Shown: one piece after another, positions 1 through 5,144 of the stretch
Layout of the letters: every line of letters begins with the position of its first letter
Position numbering within the stretch: position 1 is the stretch's first letter
From: Limnohabitans sp.
Lineage (GTDB): Bacteria > Pseudomonadota > Gammaproteobacteria > Burkholderiales > Burkholderiaceae_C
Assembly: GCA_024641725.1 (NCBI GenBank)
Contig: JAHECM010000172.1
Span: forward strand, 1 to 5,144
Direction of reading: 5' to 3'
Length of the DNA: 5,144 nt
The notes under the pieces: generated by a model
The model's database searches: none
Told to the model about the DNA's origin: nothing
Seen by the model: only the letters and a program-made list of their open reading frames with translations
Made by a program: the position numbers and the translations under genes

Positions 1-2
1 TG

Positions 3-410
3 GAAGCCCTGTCGATGCGCATGGGGCACGACGTGGCGCTGGCCAGCATGATGGGAGATCGGCCCGTGGTGGGTGAAAACCAAATTCAACTGGAGCAATT
101 TTTGCCGACGGTGGCTGTGCGCACAGCCCCAGTCACGGACATCGAACGCGCCGTCACGGCTTTGCTGGAGCAAGGGCGGACAGCTGACTCCATGTACGAC
201 ACCCGTCACTCGCCTGTGGGCGGCTATCTGGTTCGGCACTTGGGTTTTCAAGAATGCCTGCGCCTGCTCGATGCGGCACGCGCCTTTTTTGCAGATTCGG
301 CTCAAGCGCAGGGCCTGCTGGCCGCTTTCCCGCCCGAGGTGTTGGCCGGCATTGTCAATGGCATTGCGCGCGTGATGCAGTCCCGCATCGATGAGCTGAC
401 GCGGCACTGA
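3..410 (+). CDS. C-terminal fragment of an unrecognised protein
   Basis: An open frame runs in from the left edge without a stop and ends at TGA (408-410), giving 135 residues. ATG codons lie at 15 and 21, but no ribosome binding site is visible in the few bases before them. The frame is also open to the edge, so I treat this as the 3' end of a longer gene rather than a complete small one. The protein is soluble-looking and mostly helical in character: an Ala/Leu-rich stretch (VRHLGFQECLRLLDAARAFF) near residue 76, and a C-terminal helix ending DELTRH. There is no signal peptide, membrane segment, Cys cluster or nucleotide-binding motif. I do not recognise the family and assign no function. 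Codon use matches the neighbouring genes. It converges on rpoD, with a strong hairpin terminator between them. That the frame is coding is likely; its identity is unknown. Confidence 0.7.
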   Translation, partial: EALSMRMGHDVALASMMGDRPVVGENQIQLEQFLPTVAVRTAPVTDIERAVTALLEQGRTADSMYDTRHSPVGGYLVRHLGFQECLRLLDAARAFFADSAQAQGLLAAFPPEVLAGIVNGIARVMQSRIDELTRH

Positions 411-433
411 TCTCGCGCCTCTTCAAACCTCCA

Positions 434-469
434 AAAAACAAAGGCCCTCACCGCATGGTGAGGGCCTTT
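434..469 (-). terminator. Rho-independent terminator of rpoD, possibly bidirectional
   Basis: A perfect 13-bp inverted repeat has arms AAAGGCCCTCACC (440-452) and GGTGAGGGCCTTT (457-469) around a 4-base GCAT loop. Read on the minus strand, the hairpin begins 30 bases after the rpoD stop codon and is followed by a T-rich run (from the plus-strand As at 433-438), the classic intrinsic terminator layout. On the plus strand the 3' tail is only TTT followed by GAATT, so termination of the converging upstream gene is plausible but weaker. The short gap between convergent genes fits a shared terminator. Confidence 0.9.
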
Positions 470-499
470 GAATTGGTGGAGCGCAAGCGCGCCAGGCGC

Positions 500-2953
500 T
501 TACATCGAGTCGATGAAGCTGCGCAACTTGTCGCTGCGGCTGGGGTGCTTGAGCTTGCGCAGCGCCTTGGCTTCTATTTGGCGAATGCGCTCGCGTGTCA
601 CGTCAAACTGCTTGCCCACTTCTTCCAAAGTGTGGTCGGTGGACATCTCGATGCCAAAGCGCATGCGCAGCACTTTGGCTTCGCGTGGCGTGAGGCTGTC
701 CAGGATGTCCTTGACCACATCGCGCAGGCCCGCTTGCAAAGCCGCTTCCATGGGGGCGGTGTGGGTGCTGTCTTCGATGAAATCGCCCAAGTGGCTGTCG
801 TCGTCGTCACCGATCGGCGTTTCCATGGAAATCGGCTCTTTGGCGATTTTCATGATTTTGCGGATCTTGTCTTCAGGGATTTCCATCTTCTCGGCCAAAA
901 TGCTGGCGTCCGGCTCGAAGCCGAATTCCTGCAAGTGCTGGCGCGAGATGCGGTTCATCTTGTTGATGGTCTCGATCATGTGCACTGGAATGCGGATGGT
1001 GCGGGCTTGGTCCGCAATGGAGCGGGTGATGGCCTGACGGATCCACCAGGTGGCGTAGGTCGAGAATTTGTAGCCCCGGCGGTATTCGAACTTGTCCACG
1101 GCTTTCATCAAACCGATGTTGCCTTCCTGGATCAGATCCAAGAACTGCAGGCCCCGGTTGGTGTATTTCTTGGCGATCGAGATGACCAGGCGCAAGTTGG
1201 CCTCGATCATTTCTTTTTTGGCACCGCGAGACGAACGCTCACCCGCGTTCATGCGCTTGTTGATGTCTTTGAGCTCGTCCAGCGGCACCACCACTTTGGC
1301 CTGCAAGTCGGTCAGTTTTTGCTGAATGTCTTGCACGGGGGGGATGTTGCGGCCCATGACTGAAGCCCAAGGCTTGCTGGACGCGGCTTGCTTTTCGATC
1401 CACTTCAAGTTGAGCAACTGCGATTGCACGCGCTTGCCGTTCTTGTCGCGACCGCTGAAGTCGGTGATGAATTGCTCTTGCGGGTAGCCGCATTTTTCCA
1501 CGATGATGCGGCGCAGTTCGCGCTCTTTTTTGCGCACATCGTCCACCTGGCCGCGCACCATGTCGCACAGCTTTTCGATGGTTTTGGCCGTGAAGCGGAT
1601 GGTCATCAGCTCTTCTGACAGGGCGGTTTGCGCCTTGACATAGGCGGGGGTGCCCCAGCCTTCTTTGTCATACACCTTGTGGACTTTTTCGAAGTACTCG
1701 GTGATGCGGTCAAACCGTTCCAGGGCCTGGTTTTTCAGCTCTTCGAGCTTCTTGGTCAGGGCCTTGGAGCCGCCTTTGCCATCGTCGTCATCGGCTTCGT
1801 CGAATTCATCGAAGTCTTCTTCGGCCACATAGTCATCGGCTTCGTTCAGATTGGCGAACCCGTCCACCACGGTGGAGATGACGACTTTGCCTTCGCGGAT
1901 TTCGCTTGCCATGCGCAAAATTTCGGCAATGGTGGCCGGTGACGCGCTGATCGCGGCCATCATGTCCATCAAGCCGCCTTCGATGCGCTTGGCGATTTCG
2001 ATCTCGCCTTCGCGGGTCAGCAGCTCCACGGTGCCCATCTCGCGCATGTACATGCGCACCGGGTCGGTGGTGCGGCCGAATTCGCTGTCCACAGTGGACA
2101 GGGCGGCTTCGGCGGCTTCTTCGGCTTCTTCTTCGGTCGAGCCCGTGGGCGCGTTGTCCGTGATGATCAGGCTTTCGGCATCGGGCGTTTGCTCGTACAC
2201 CGCCACGCCCAAGTCGTTCAGGGTGGCGATCACCACTTCCAGGGTTTCAGCATCGACCAATTTGTCGGGCAAGTGGTCGCTGATTTCTCCGTTGGTGAGG
2301 TAGCCGCGCGTCTTGCCCAGTTTGATCAGGGTCTTCAGGCGCTCGCGGCGCTTTTTCATTTCCTCTTCGGTCAAGACGGTTTCGTCCAAGCCGAATTCTT
2401 TCATCAAGGCGCGCTCTTTGGCCTTGCTGATCTTCATGCGAAGTGGTTTGACTTTTTCGCCCGTCTCGCTCACGACGATCGGTTCGGGTTCAGCTTCGAT
2501 CTCGTTGTCGTAGTCGCTGGGGTCATCGCTGGGGGGCGCAATGCTGCCTTTTTTCTTGGGGCCCCGTTTGGCACCGGTTTTGACAGGCGCCTTGGGGGCC
2601 GCGACGGGCTCGGCTGCTTTGGCTTTGGTGGTTTTTTTGACGTCGACTTGGGCCACAACGGCTTTGGTTTTGCTTGTTTTTTCGGCTTCTACGGCAGTTT
2701 TCTTCGCGGGCACAGGGGCGGCTTTCTTCACGGGCTTGGCAGTGGTCGCGCTGGTGCTGGGCTTGGCTTTGGCCGGGGACGCCTTGGGCTTGGCTGCGGA
2801 TTTCGCAGGGGCCTTGTTGGCGACTTTGGCGGGGGCTTTGGCCGTGGCTTTTACAGGAGCTTTGGCTGCCGCTTTGACGGGAGCTTTGGCTTTGGCTGCG
2901 GCTTTGGTTTTGGTAACGGCCTGGACGGGCTTCTTCGGCTTCTGAGCGGGCAT
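500..2953 (-). CDS. rpoD: RNA polymerase primary sigma factor RpoD (sigma-70)
   Basis: This is the housekeeping sigma factor that directs core RNA polymerase to -10/-35 promoters. It has 817 residues against 613 in E. coli. Order of domains: a Lys/Ala/Pro-rich extension (about 1-140); an acidic linker (about 142-160); region 1.1 (about 204-263, with LKTLIKLGKTRGYLTNGEI); region 1.2 (about 292-326, DPVRMYMREMGTVELLTREG); a non-conserved region (about 327-560) with an Asp/Glu cluster near 373-392; region 2 (about 577-668, with LIQEGNIGLMKAVDKFEYRR and the -10 reading helix WWIRQAITRSIADQARTIRI); region 3 (about 665-740); and region 4, with the -35 helix-turn-helix (TLEEVGKQFDVTRERIRQIE, about 776-795) and a C-terminus ending LRSFIDSM. 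The chosen ATG (2951-2953) has GAGG six bases upstream. A TTG at 2963-2965 would add four residues but lies inside that Shine-Dalgarno sequence, so it is rejected. All sigma regions are intact. The odd part is the long basic N-terminus with tandem repeats. It has its own promoter candidate upstream and a hairpin terminator downstream. Confidence 0.98.
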   Translation of the reverse strand: MPAQKPKKPVQAVTKTKAAAKAKAPVKAAAKAPVKATAKAPAKVANKAPAKSAAKPKASPAKAKPSTSATTAKPVKKAAPVPAKKTAVEAEKTSKTKAVVAQVDVKKTTKAKAAEPVAAPKAPVKTGAKRGPKKKGSIAPPSDDPSDYDNEIEAEPEPIVVSETGEKVKPLRMKISKAKERALMKEFGLDETVLTEEEMKKRRERLKTLIKLGKTRGYLTNGEISDHLPDKLVDAETLEVVIATLNDLGVAVYEQTPDAESLIITDNAPTGSTEEEAEEAAEAALSTVDSEFGRTTDPVRMYMREMGTVELLTREGEIEIAKRIEGGLMDMMAAISASPATIAEILRMASEIREGKVVISTVVDGFANLNEADDYVAEEDFDEFDEADDDDGKGGSKALTKKLEELKNQALERFDRITEYFEKVHKVYDKEGWGTPAYVKAQTALSEELMTIRFTAKTIEKLCDMVRGQVDDVRKKERELRRIIVEKCGYPQEQFITDFSGRDKNGKRVQSQLLNLKWIEKQAASSKPWASVMGRNIPPVQDIQQKLTDLQAKVVVPLDELKDINKRMNAGERSSRGAKKEMIEANLRLVISIAKKYTNRGLQFLDLIQEGNIGLMKAVDKFEYRRGYKFSTYATWWIRQAITRSIADQARTIRIPVHMIETINKMNRISRQHLQEFGFEPDASILAEKMEIPEDKIRKIMKIAKEPISMETPIGDDDDSHLGDFIEDSTHTAPMEAALQAGLRDVVKDILDSLTPREAKVLRMRFGIEMSTDHTLEEVGKQFDVTRERIRQIEAKALRKLKHPSRSDKLRSFIDSM
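2792..2887 (-). repeat. Four tandem 24-nt units encoding octapeptide repeats in the RpoD N-terminus
   Basis: Residues 23-54 of RpoD read as four consecutive eight-residue units: KAPVKAAA, KAPVKATA, KAPAKVAN and KAPAKSAA. Looser Lys/Ala/Pro-rich sequence continues to about residue 140 (down to about 2534). At DNA level the units share AAAGCTCC-type starts but are imperfect. The sequence resembles the basic Ala/Lys/Pro tails of H1-like and PhaF/AlgP-like DNA-associated proteins. That resemblance is compositional and does not establish DNA binding here. Confidence 0.8.
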
Positions 2954-2959
2954 GAACAA

Positions 2960-2965
2960 CCTCAA
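2960..2965 (-). promoter_or_regulatory. Shine-Dalgarno sequence of rpoD
   Basis: The minus strand reads TTGAGG here, with GAGG six bases before the ATG at 2951-2953. It settles the start, because the only in-frame alternative just upstream, a TTG, is part of this same site. Confidence 0.8.
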
Positions 2966-3042
2966 GACATCAAATCAGACAAGGAAACAGACACAAGTCA
3001 GCGCCAAAACTACCAGCGCGGGCTAATGGGACACAACGCATC

Positions 3043-3056
3043 ACCCCAGGTGGGGT
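3043..3056. repeat. Perfect palindrome-like element ACCCCA-GG-TGGGGT
   Basis: Two 6-base arms are separated by only 2 bases. The spacing suits a double-stranded protein-binding site better than an RNA hairpin, because a 2-nt loop would force the end pair open. It lies about 90 bases upstream of the rpoD start, downstream of the predicted promoter. No known operator is recognised. Confidence 0.35.
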
Positions 3057-3138
3057 CTGGTGTTGCAGGGGCAAGATGGGAGGGCGAACATTTGGAATGC
3101 AGTCCTTGCGGTACGGTGACCTGCCCGCATGGGGGCGG

Positions 3139-3151
3139 CGCTCTTGGAGCG
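3139..3151 (-). repeat. Small perfect inverted repeat in the rpoD leader
   Basis: The arms CGCTC and GAGCG pair perfectly around a 3-base loop (CAA on the minus strand). It would lie about 40 nt into the predicted rpoD transcript. With no T-tract directly after it, it is not an intrinsic terminator. A role in the leader is unproven. Confidence 0.35.
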
Positions 3152-3197
3152 TTGGTCGGGCCGGAGGTGCTGCTGTCGCTCTTGCCGAAAAAAATGG

Positions 3198-3226
3198 ATT
3201 ATACCGTTTTGCCCCCGGCGGGTCGG
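3198..3226 (-). promoter_or_regulatory. Candidate sigma-70 promoter for rpoD
   Basis: The minus strand carries a perfect -10 hexamer TATAAT (3198-3203). Seventeen bases upstream is CCGACC (3221-3226), which matches only the GAC core of the TTGACA consensus. Transcription would begin near 3191, leaving a leader of about 237 nt before the rpoD ATG. The -10 match and its intergenic position are good evidence. The weak -35 and the unusual leader length lower confidence. If real, RpoD-containing polymerase would transcribe its own gene from here. Confidence 0.55.
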
Positions 3227-3261
3227 CTGGCTGGCCGTCTGACCGGCTCAATATCCAGAAT

Positions 3262-3867
3262 TCAAGTGCTTTTGCTGGCCCGGATGGCGGCTTTGGGTCG
3301 GAAGGCTTTGCACACCGCATCGCGGGTTTCCAAGTAAGGCCCACCGATCAAGTCCACGCAGTAGGGTATGGCGGCAAAGATGCCGTGCACGATGGACTGT
3401 CCGCTGGCGTCCTTCAAGCCTTCCAGGGTTTCTGCAATCGACTTGGGCTGCCCGGGCAAGTTGATGATCAGACTTTGCCCCCGAATCACGGCGACTTGGC
3501 GCGACAAGATGGCCGTGGGCACAAAGCGCAGGCTGATCTGGCGCATTTGCTCACCGAAGCCGGGCATTTCCTTGTCCGCCACGGCCAGCGTGGCCTCGGG
3601 CGTCACGTCGCGCAGGGCCGGGCCGGTGCCGCCGGTGGTGAGCACCAAGCTGCACCCCGCATTGACCAGTTCGATCAAGGTGGCGCTGATGCGCTCTTGC
3701 TCGTCCGCAATCAGTCGCGGCTCAAACGTGATGGGGTTGAGCAGCGCGCCGCTGAGCCAGGCTTGCAGCGCTGGCAGCCCTTGGTCTTCGTACACCCCGC
3801 TGCTGGCACGGTCACTGATGGAGACGATGCCGATCTTGACCGCATCGTGCAGCTGAGTCTCAGGCAT
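3262..3867 (-). CDS. mog: Molybdopterin adenylyltransferase Mog
   Basis: Mog adenylates molybdopterin using ATP in the cytoplasm, preparing it for MoeA-dependent molybdate insertion in molybdenum cofactor synthesis. The 201-residue product is close to the 195 residues of E. coli Mog and aligns with it by eye along its length. Landmarks are GIVSISDRASSGVYEDQG (about 13-30), LVLTTGGTGPALRDVTPEAT (74-93, the pterin/nucleotide-binding loop), MPGFGEQMRQISLRFVPTAI (101-120), LPGQPKSI (137-144) and the ending FRPKAA. Asp55 (in ADEQ) and Asp87 (in RDVTP) correspond to the two functional aspartates of the E. coli enzyme. The start ATG at 3865-3867 has AGAGGA eight bases upstream. An in-frame ATG at 3897 would add 10 residues with no Shine-Dalgarno sequence and a deeper overlap into darP, so it is rejected. 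The start overlaps the darP stop by 8 bases, implying co-transcription and coupled translation. The MPTase domain fold is also found in MoaB, but the full-length match is to Mog. Confidence 0.96.
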   Translation of the reverse strand: MPETQLHDAVKIGIVSISDRASSGVYEDQGLPALQAWLSGALLNPITFEPRLIADEQERISATLIELVNAGCSLVLTTGGTGPALRDVTPEATLAVADKEMPGFGEQMRQISLRFVPTAILSRQVAVIRGQSLIINLPGQPKSIAETLEGLKDASGQSIVHGIFAAIPYCVDLIGGPYLETRDAVCKAFRPKAAIRASKST

Positions 3868-4519
3868 CGCTGTCGTCCTCTGGCGTGTCATCGGCATCGG
3901 TTTTTGCGGGGTTCAAGGTGGCTTTGACCAGCTGAAAAATCTCACGGTACGCACGGCTTTGGCGCGGGGCCAGGCCTTGCGAGACGGCGGCCTGGTCGGG
4001 CGCGGGCGCGTCTTTGCGGGCTTGGCGAACCAGCGCACGCAATTGCTGGGTGTCGGTGCCCGGGTGCTGGGCAATCCAATCGCCCACGGCCTGGTCGTCG
4101 GCGATCAGGCGATCGCGCCAAGCTTCAGCCAAGTGCATGGCTTGGGTTTCTTTGGCGCTGCCCAGACGCTGGACGTCCAGAGCGTCGCGCACGGCTTGCA
4201 GCGTTTCGGGGTCGAGCAAGCGCATTTGCTTGCCAATGAATTGCATCTGGCGGCGCTTGCCCTCAAAGTTGGTGATGCGTTTGGCATCGGCCAGGGCATC
4301 GATCAGCTTGTCAGACAAGGGCAGGGGCTTGAACAGGTCGCTGCGCAGCGTCATCAGCTGCTCGCCCAAGACTTGCAGTTCGGTGCTTTCGCGCTTGAGG
4401 TCGGTCTTGCTGATCTCAAAGCCTCCCTTGAGTTCGCGCTTGAGCTCCAGGTCGAGTTCACTGCCTTCGGCCACGAATTGACCTTTGACGAAATAGCCTT
4501 TTTTGGGTTTACGGGACAT
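3860..4519 (-). CDS. darP: Ribosome biogenesis factor DarP (YjgA, DUF615 family)
   Basis: DarP is a small cytoplasmic helical protein that associates with late 50S ribosomal precursors and promotes large-subunit assembly. The 219-residue product matches E. coli YjgA (183 residues) by eye in its main blocks: SKTDLKRESTELQVLGEQL (37-55), FEGKRRQMQFIGKQMRLLD (85-103), RDRLIADDQAVGDWIAQHPG (135-154), QQLRALVRQARKD (158-170) and the C-terminal REIFQLVKA (192-200). It has a basic N-terminus (MSRKPKKGYF) where E. coli has an acidic one, an Ala/Pro/Gln linker (171-187), and an acidic tail (DADDTPEDDSDA). The start ATG (4517-4519) lacks a purine-rich Shine-Dalgarno sequence, but no better start is seen. 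The TGA overlaps the mog start, so mog probably follows in the same transcript. It is divergent from pmbA across 83 bases, an arrangement also known in E. coli. Confidence 0.95.
   Translation of the reverse strand: MSRKPKKGYFVKGQFVAEGSELDLELKRELKGGFEISKTDLKRESTELQVLGEQLMTLRSDLFKPLPLSDKLIDALADAKRITNFEGKRRQMQFIGKQMRLLDPETLQAVRDALDVQRLGSAKETQAMHLAEAWRDRLIADDQAVGDWIAQHPGTDTQQLRALVRQARKDAPAPDQAAVSQGLAPRQSRAYREIFQLVKATLNPAKTDADDTPEDDSDA
3876..3881 (-). promoter_or_regulatory. Shine-Dalgarno sequence of mog, inside the darP coding region
   Basis: The minus strand reads AGAGGA, 8 bases before the mog ATG at 3865-3867. It is embedded in the last codons of darP and decides between the two possible mog starts. 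Confidence 0.7.
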
Positions 4520-4602
4520 AAGTTGAGGTTATGGAGGGCCAAGGCGGCCCGATGTGCTGACTGGCCAGTATCATAGTCGCCACCTCCACCGAGTTGACCA
4601 CA
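4520..4602. promoter_or_regulatory. Divergent darP / pmbA control region
   Basis: This 83-base gap must contain or overlap the start signals for both divergent genes. A plus-strand TATCAT (4569-4574) and a minus-strand TATGAT (4570-4575) are each one mismatch from the -10 consensus and overlap almost completely, so the two transcripts could compete for one site. I see no good -35 for either at 16-18 bases. A short inverted repeat GGGCC-AAGGC-GGCCC (4536-4550) would fall in the darP leader. The promoter assignments are tentative. Confidence 0.35.
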
Positions 4603-5144
4603 GTGAATAAAACAGCCTCCCACGCCAGCCCCCAAGACGGTTTCAGCTACAGCCGTGATTTTTTTGAACACCTGGTTGACAGTGCCTTAAAGCACGCCAA
4701 AAAGCTCGGTGCCACCGACGCCGGGGCCGAAGCCTCAGAGGGCTGCGGCCTGAGCGTTTCGGTGCGCAAAGGCGAGCTGGAAAACGTCGAACGCAACCGC
4801 GACAAATCCCTGGGAGTCACGGTGTATGCGGGTCACCGCAGGGGCAATGCCAGCACCTCAGACTTTTCGCAAGCGGCCATTGAGCAAACGGTTCAGGCCG
4901 CCTTTGACATCGCCCGCTTCACCGCCGAAGACCCGACCGCCGGTTTGCCAAATGCGGCCGACATCGAGACGAAGCACCGCGATCTGGACCTGTTTCACCC
5001 CTGGTCGGTGAACAGCGAACAGGCCGCCCAGCTGGCGCTGGCCTGCGAAGCTGCAGCCCTGAAAACCAGCCGCCGCATCACCAACAGCGAAGGCGCGGCG
5101 GTGTCGGCGCAGCAAAGCCATTTTTTCAGCGCCCACACCCATGG
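4603..5144 (+). CDS. pmbA: Metalloprotease-system protein PmbA / TldE, N-terminal part
   Basis: PmbA (TldE) pairs with TldD to form a cytoplasmic heterodimeric protease that, in E. coli, matures microcin B17 and helps degrade the CcdA antitoxin. The frame stays open from GTG at 4603 to the right edge, giving 180 whole codons; the family is about 450 residues. Matches to E. coli PmbA by eye are GLSVSVRKGELENVERNRD (49-67), LGVTVYAGHRRGNASTSDF (70-88), AIEQTVQAAFDIARFTAEDP (92-111), DLDLFHPW (127-134) and RRITNSEG (157-164). The zinc-binding HExxxH motif belongs to TldD and is not expected in TldE. The frame is closed by a stop at 4558-4560. GTG at 4603 is preferred, with a weak GAG nine bases upstream (4591-4593); TTG at 4594 is an alternative adding three residues. 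The gene is truncated only by the window end and is divergent from darP. Confidence 0.93.
   Translation, partial: MNKTASHASPQDGFSYSRDFFEHLVDSALKHAKKLGATDAGAEASEGCGLSVSVRKGELENVERNRDKSLGVTVYAGHRRGNASTSDFSQAAIEQTVQAAFDIARFTAEDPTAGLPNAADIETKHRDLDLFHPWSVNSEQAAQLALACEAAALKTSRRITNSEGAAVSAQQSHFFSAHTH

Larger units (their letters stand above)
2954..3261 (-). other. 308-base intergenic region, mostly rpoD leader
   Basis: No convincing protein gene lies between the mog stop and the rpoD start. On the minus strand it holds, in order: a stretch after mog with no clear intrinsic terminator; a promoter candidate with a perfect TATAAT; a T-run (TTTTTTT) just after it; a small hairpin CGCTC-CAA-GAGCG (3139-3151); a 29-codon ATG frame (3041-3130) lacking a good ribosome binding site; a compact palindrome ACCCCA-CC-TGGGGT (3043-3056); a pyrimidine-rich stretch; and the rpoD Shine-Dalgarno site. 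Longer frames crossing this gap on either strand are extensions of antisense shadows of rpoD or mog. Confidence 0.65.

Noticed and set aside
455..1363. 302-codon plus-strand frame opposite the 3' half of rpoD
   Set aside because: It starts inside the terminator loop and lies wholly antisense to highly conserved sigma regions 2-4. Its His/Val/Phe-rich composition is typical of antisense frames in GC-biased DNA.
2534..2953. A separate histone H1-like gene at the 5' end of rpoD
   Set aside because: The Lys/Ala-rich stretch is in one uninterrupted frame with the sigma domains, with a good Shine-Dalgarno sequence only at the shared start and no stop between them. It is therefore an extension of RpoD, not a separate gene.
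3204..3261. Possible intrinsic terminator after mog
   Set aside because: The region is GC-rich with partial GGTC/GACC pairing, but no long perfect stem is followed directly by a T-run. The T-run at 3188-3194 comes after the TATAAT box, not after a hairpin.
2189..3337. 382-codon plus-strand frame, glycine- and phenylalanine-rich
   Set aside because: It is the antisense of the Lys/Ala-codon-rich start of rpoD and runs on through the leader into the end of mog. Its Gly/Phe-rich composition is the mirror of Ala/Lys codons, and there is no ribosome binding site or recognisable domain.
2970..3344. 124-codon minus-strand frame spanning the rpoD leader and mog 3' end
   Set aside because: It overlaps the mog coding end in another frame and covers the predicted promoter. 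Its Pro/Arg-rich sequence looks random, and it has no ribosome binding site.
3076..3927. 283-codon plus-strand frame opposite mog
   Set aside because: It is antisense to mog, whose active-site motifs are unmistakable. The frame has no domain of its own.
3959..4576. 205-codon plus-strand frame opposite darP
   Set aside because: It is the antisense shadow of darP, which has a clear family match on the other strand.
4858..5142. 94-codon minus-strand frame
   Set aside because: It is antisense to pmbA, which matches its family continuously across this stretch.
1..5144. CRISPR arrays, insertion sequences, tRNA genes, defence or toxin systems
   Set aside because: I looked for regularly spaced repeats, terminal inverted repeats with transposase frames, cloverleaf features and toxin-like small gene pairs on both strands, and found none. 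Apart from the unrecognised fragment at the left edge, all genes are housekeeping types.

Overview
The window looks like chromosomal housekeeping DNA from a GC-rich betaproteobacterium, most likely a Burkholderiales / Comamonadaceae-type organism. This is inferred from the protein character (a long RpoD with a Lys/Ala/Pro-rich N-terminus, and a DarP starting MSRKPKKGYFVKGQF) and from strong GC bias at third codon positions. It is not based on a database search. I see no insertion sequence, CRISPR array, tRNA, rRNA, phage gene or toxin-antitoxin pair.

Layout: positions 3-410 (+) hold the C-terminal end of an unrecognised protein. It converges on rpoD (500-2953, -), and the two are separated by a strong intrinsic terminator hairpin at 440-469. 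rpoD encodes the primary sigma factor. Its core is canonical, but region 1.1 is preceded by a long basic low-complexity extension that includes four tandem octapeptide repeats. Upstream of rpoD is a 308-base gap (2954-3261) with a perfect TATAAT box on the minus strand, implying an untranslated leader of about 240 nt. Next come mog (3262-3867, -) and darP/yjgA (3860-4519, -), which overlap by 8 bases (ATGCCTGA) and are probably one transcription unit. Divergent from darP is the 5' part of pmbA/tldE (4603 to the window end, +), which starts at GTG and is cut by the edge.

The genes serve general cell physiology: transcription initiation (RpoD), molybdenum cofactor synthesis (Mog), 50S ribosome assembly (DarP) and the TldD/TldE protease system (PmbA). 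The divergent darP-pmbA pair is also known from Escherichia coli, so this part is conserved synteny. No previously undescribed system stands out. The most unusual features are the repeat-bearing RpoD extension and the long rpoD leader.
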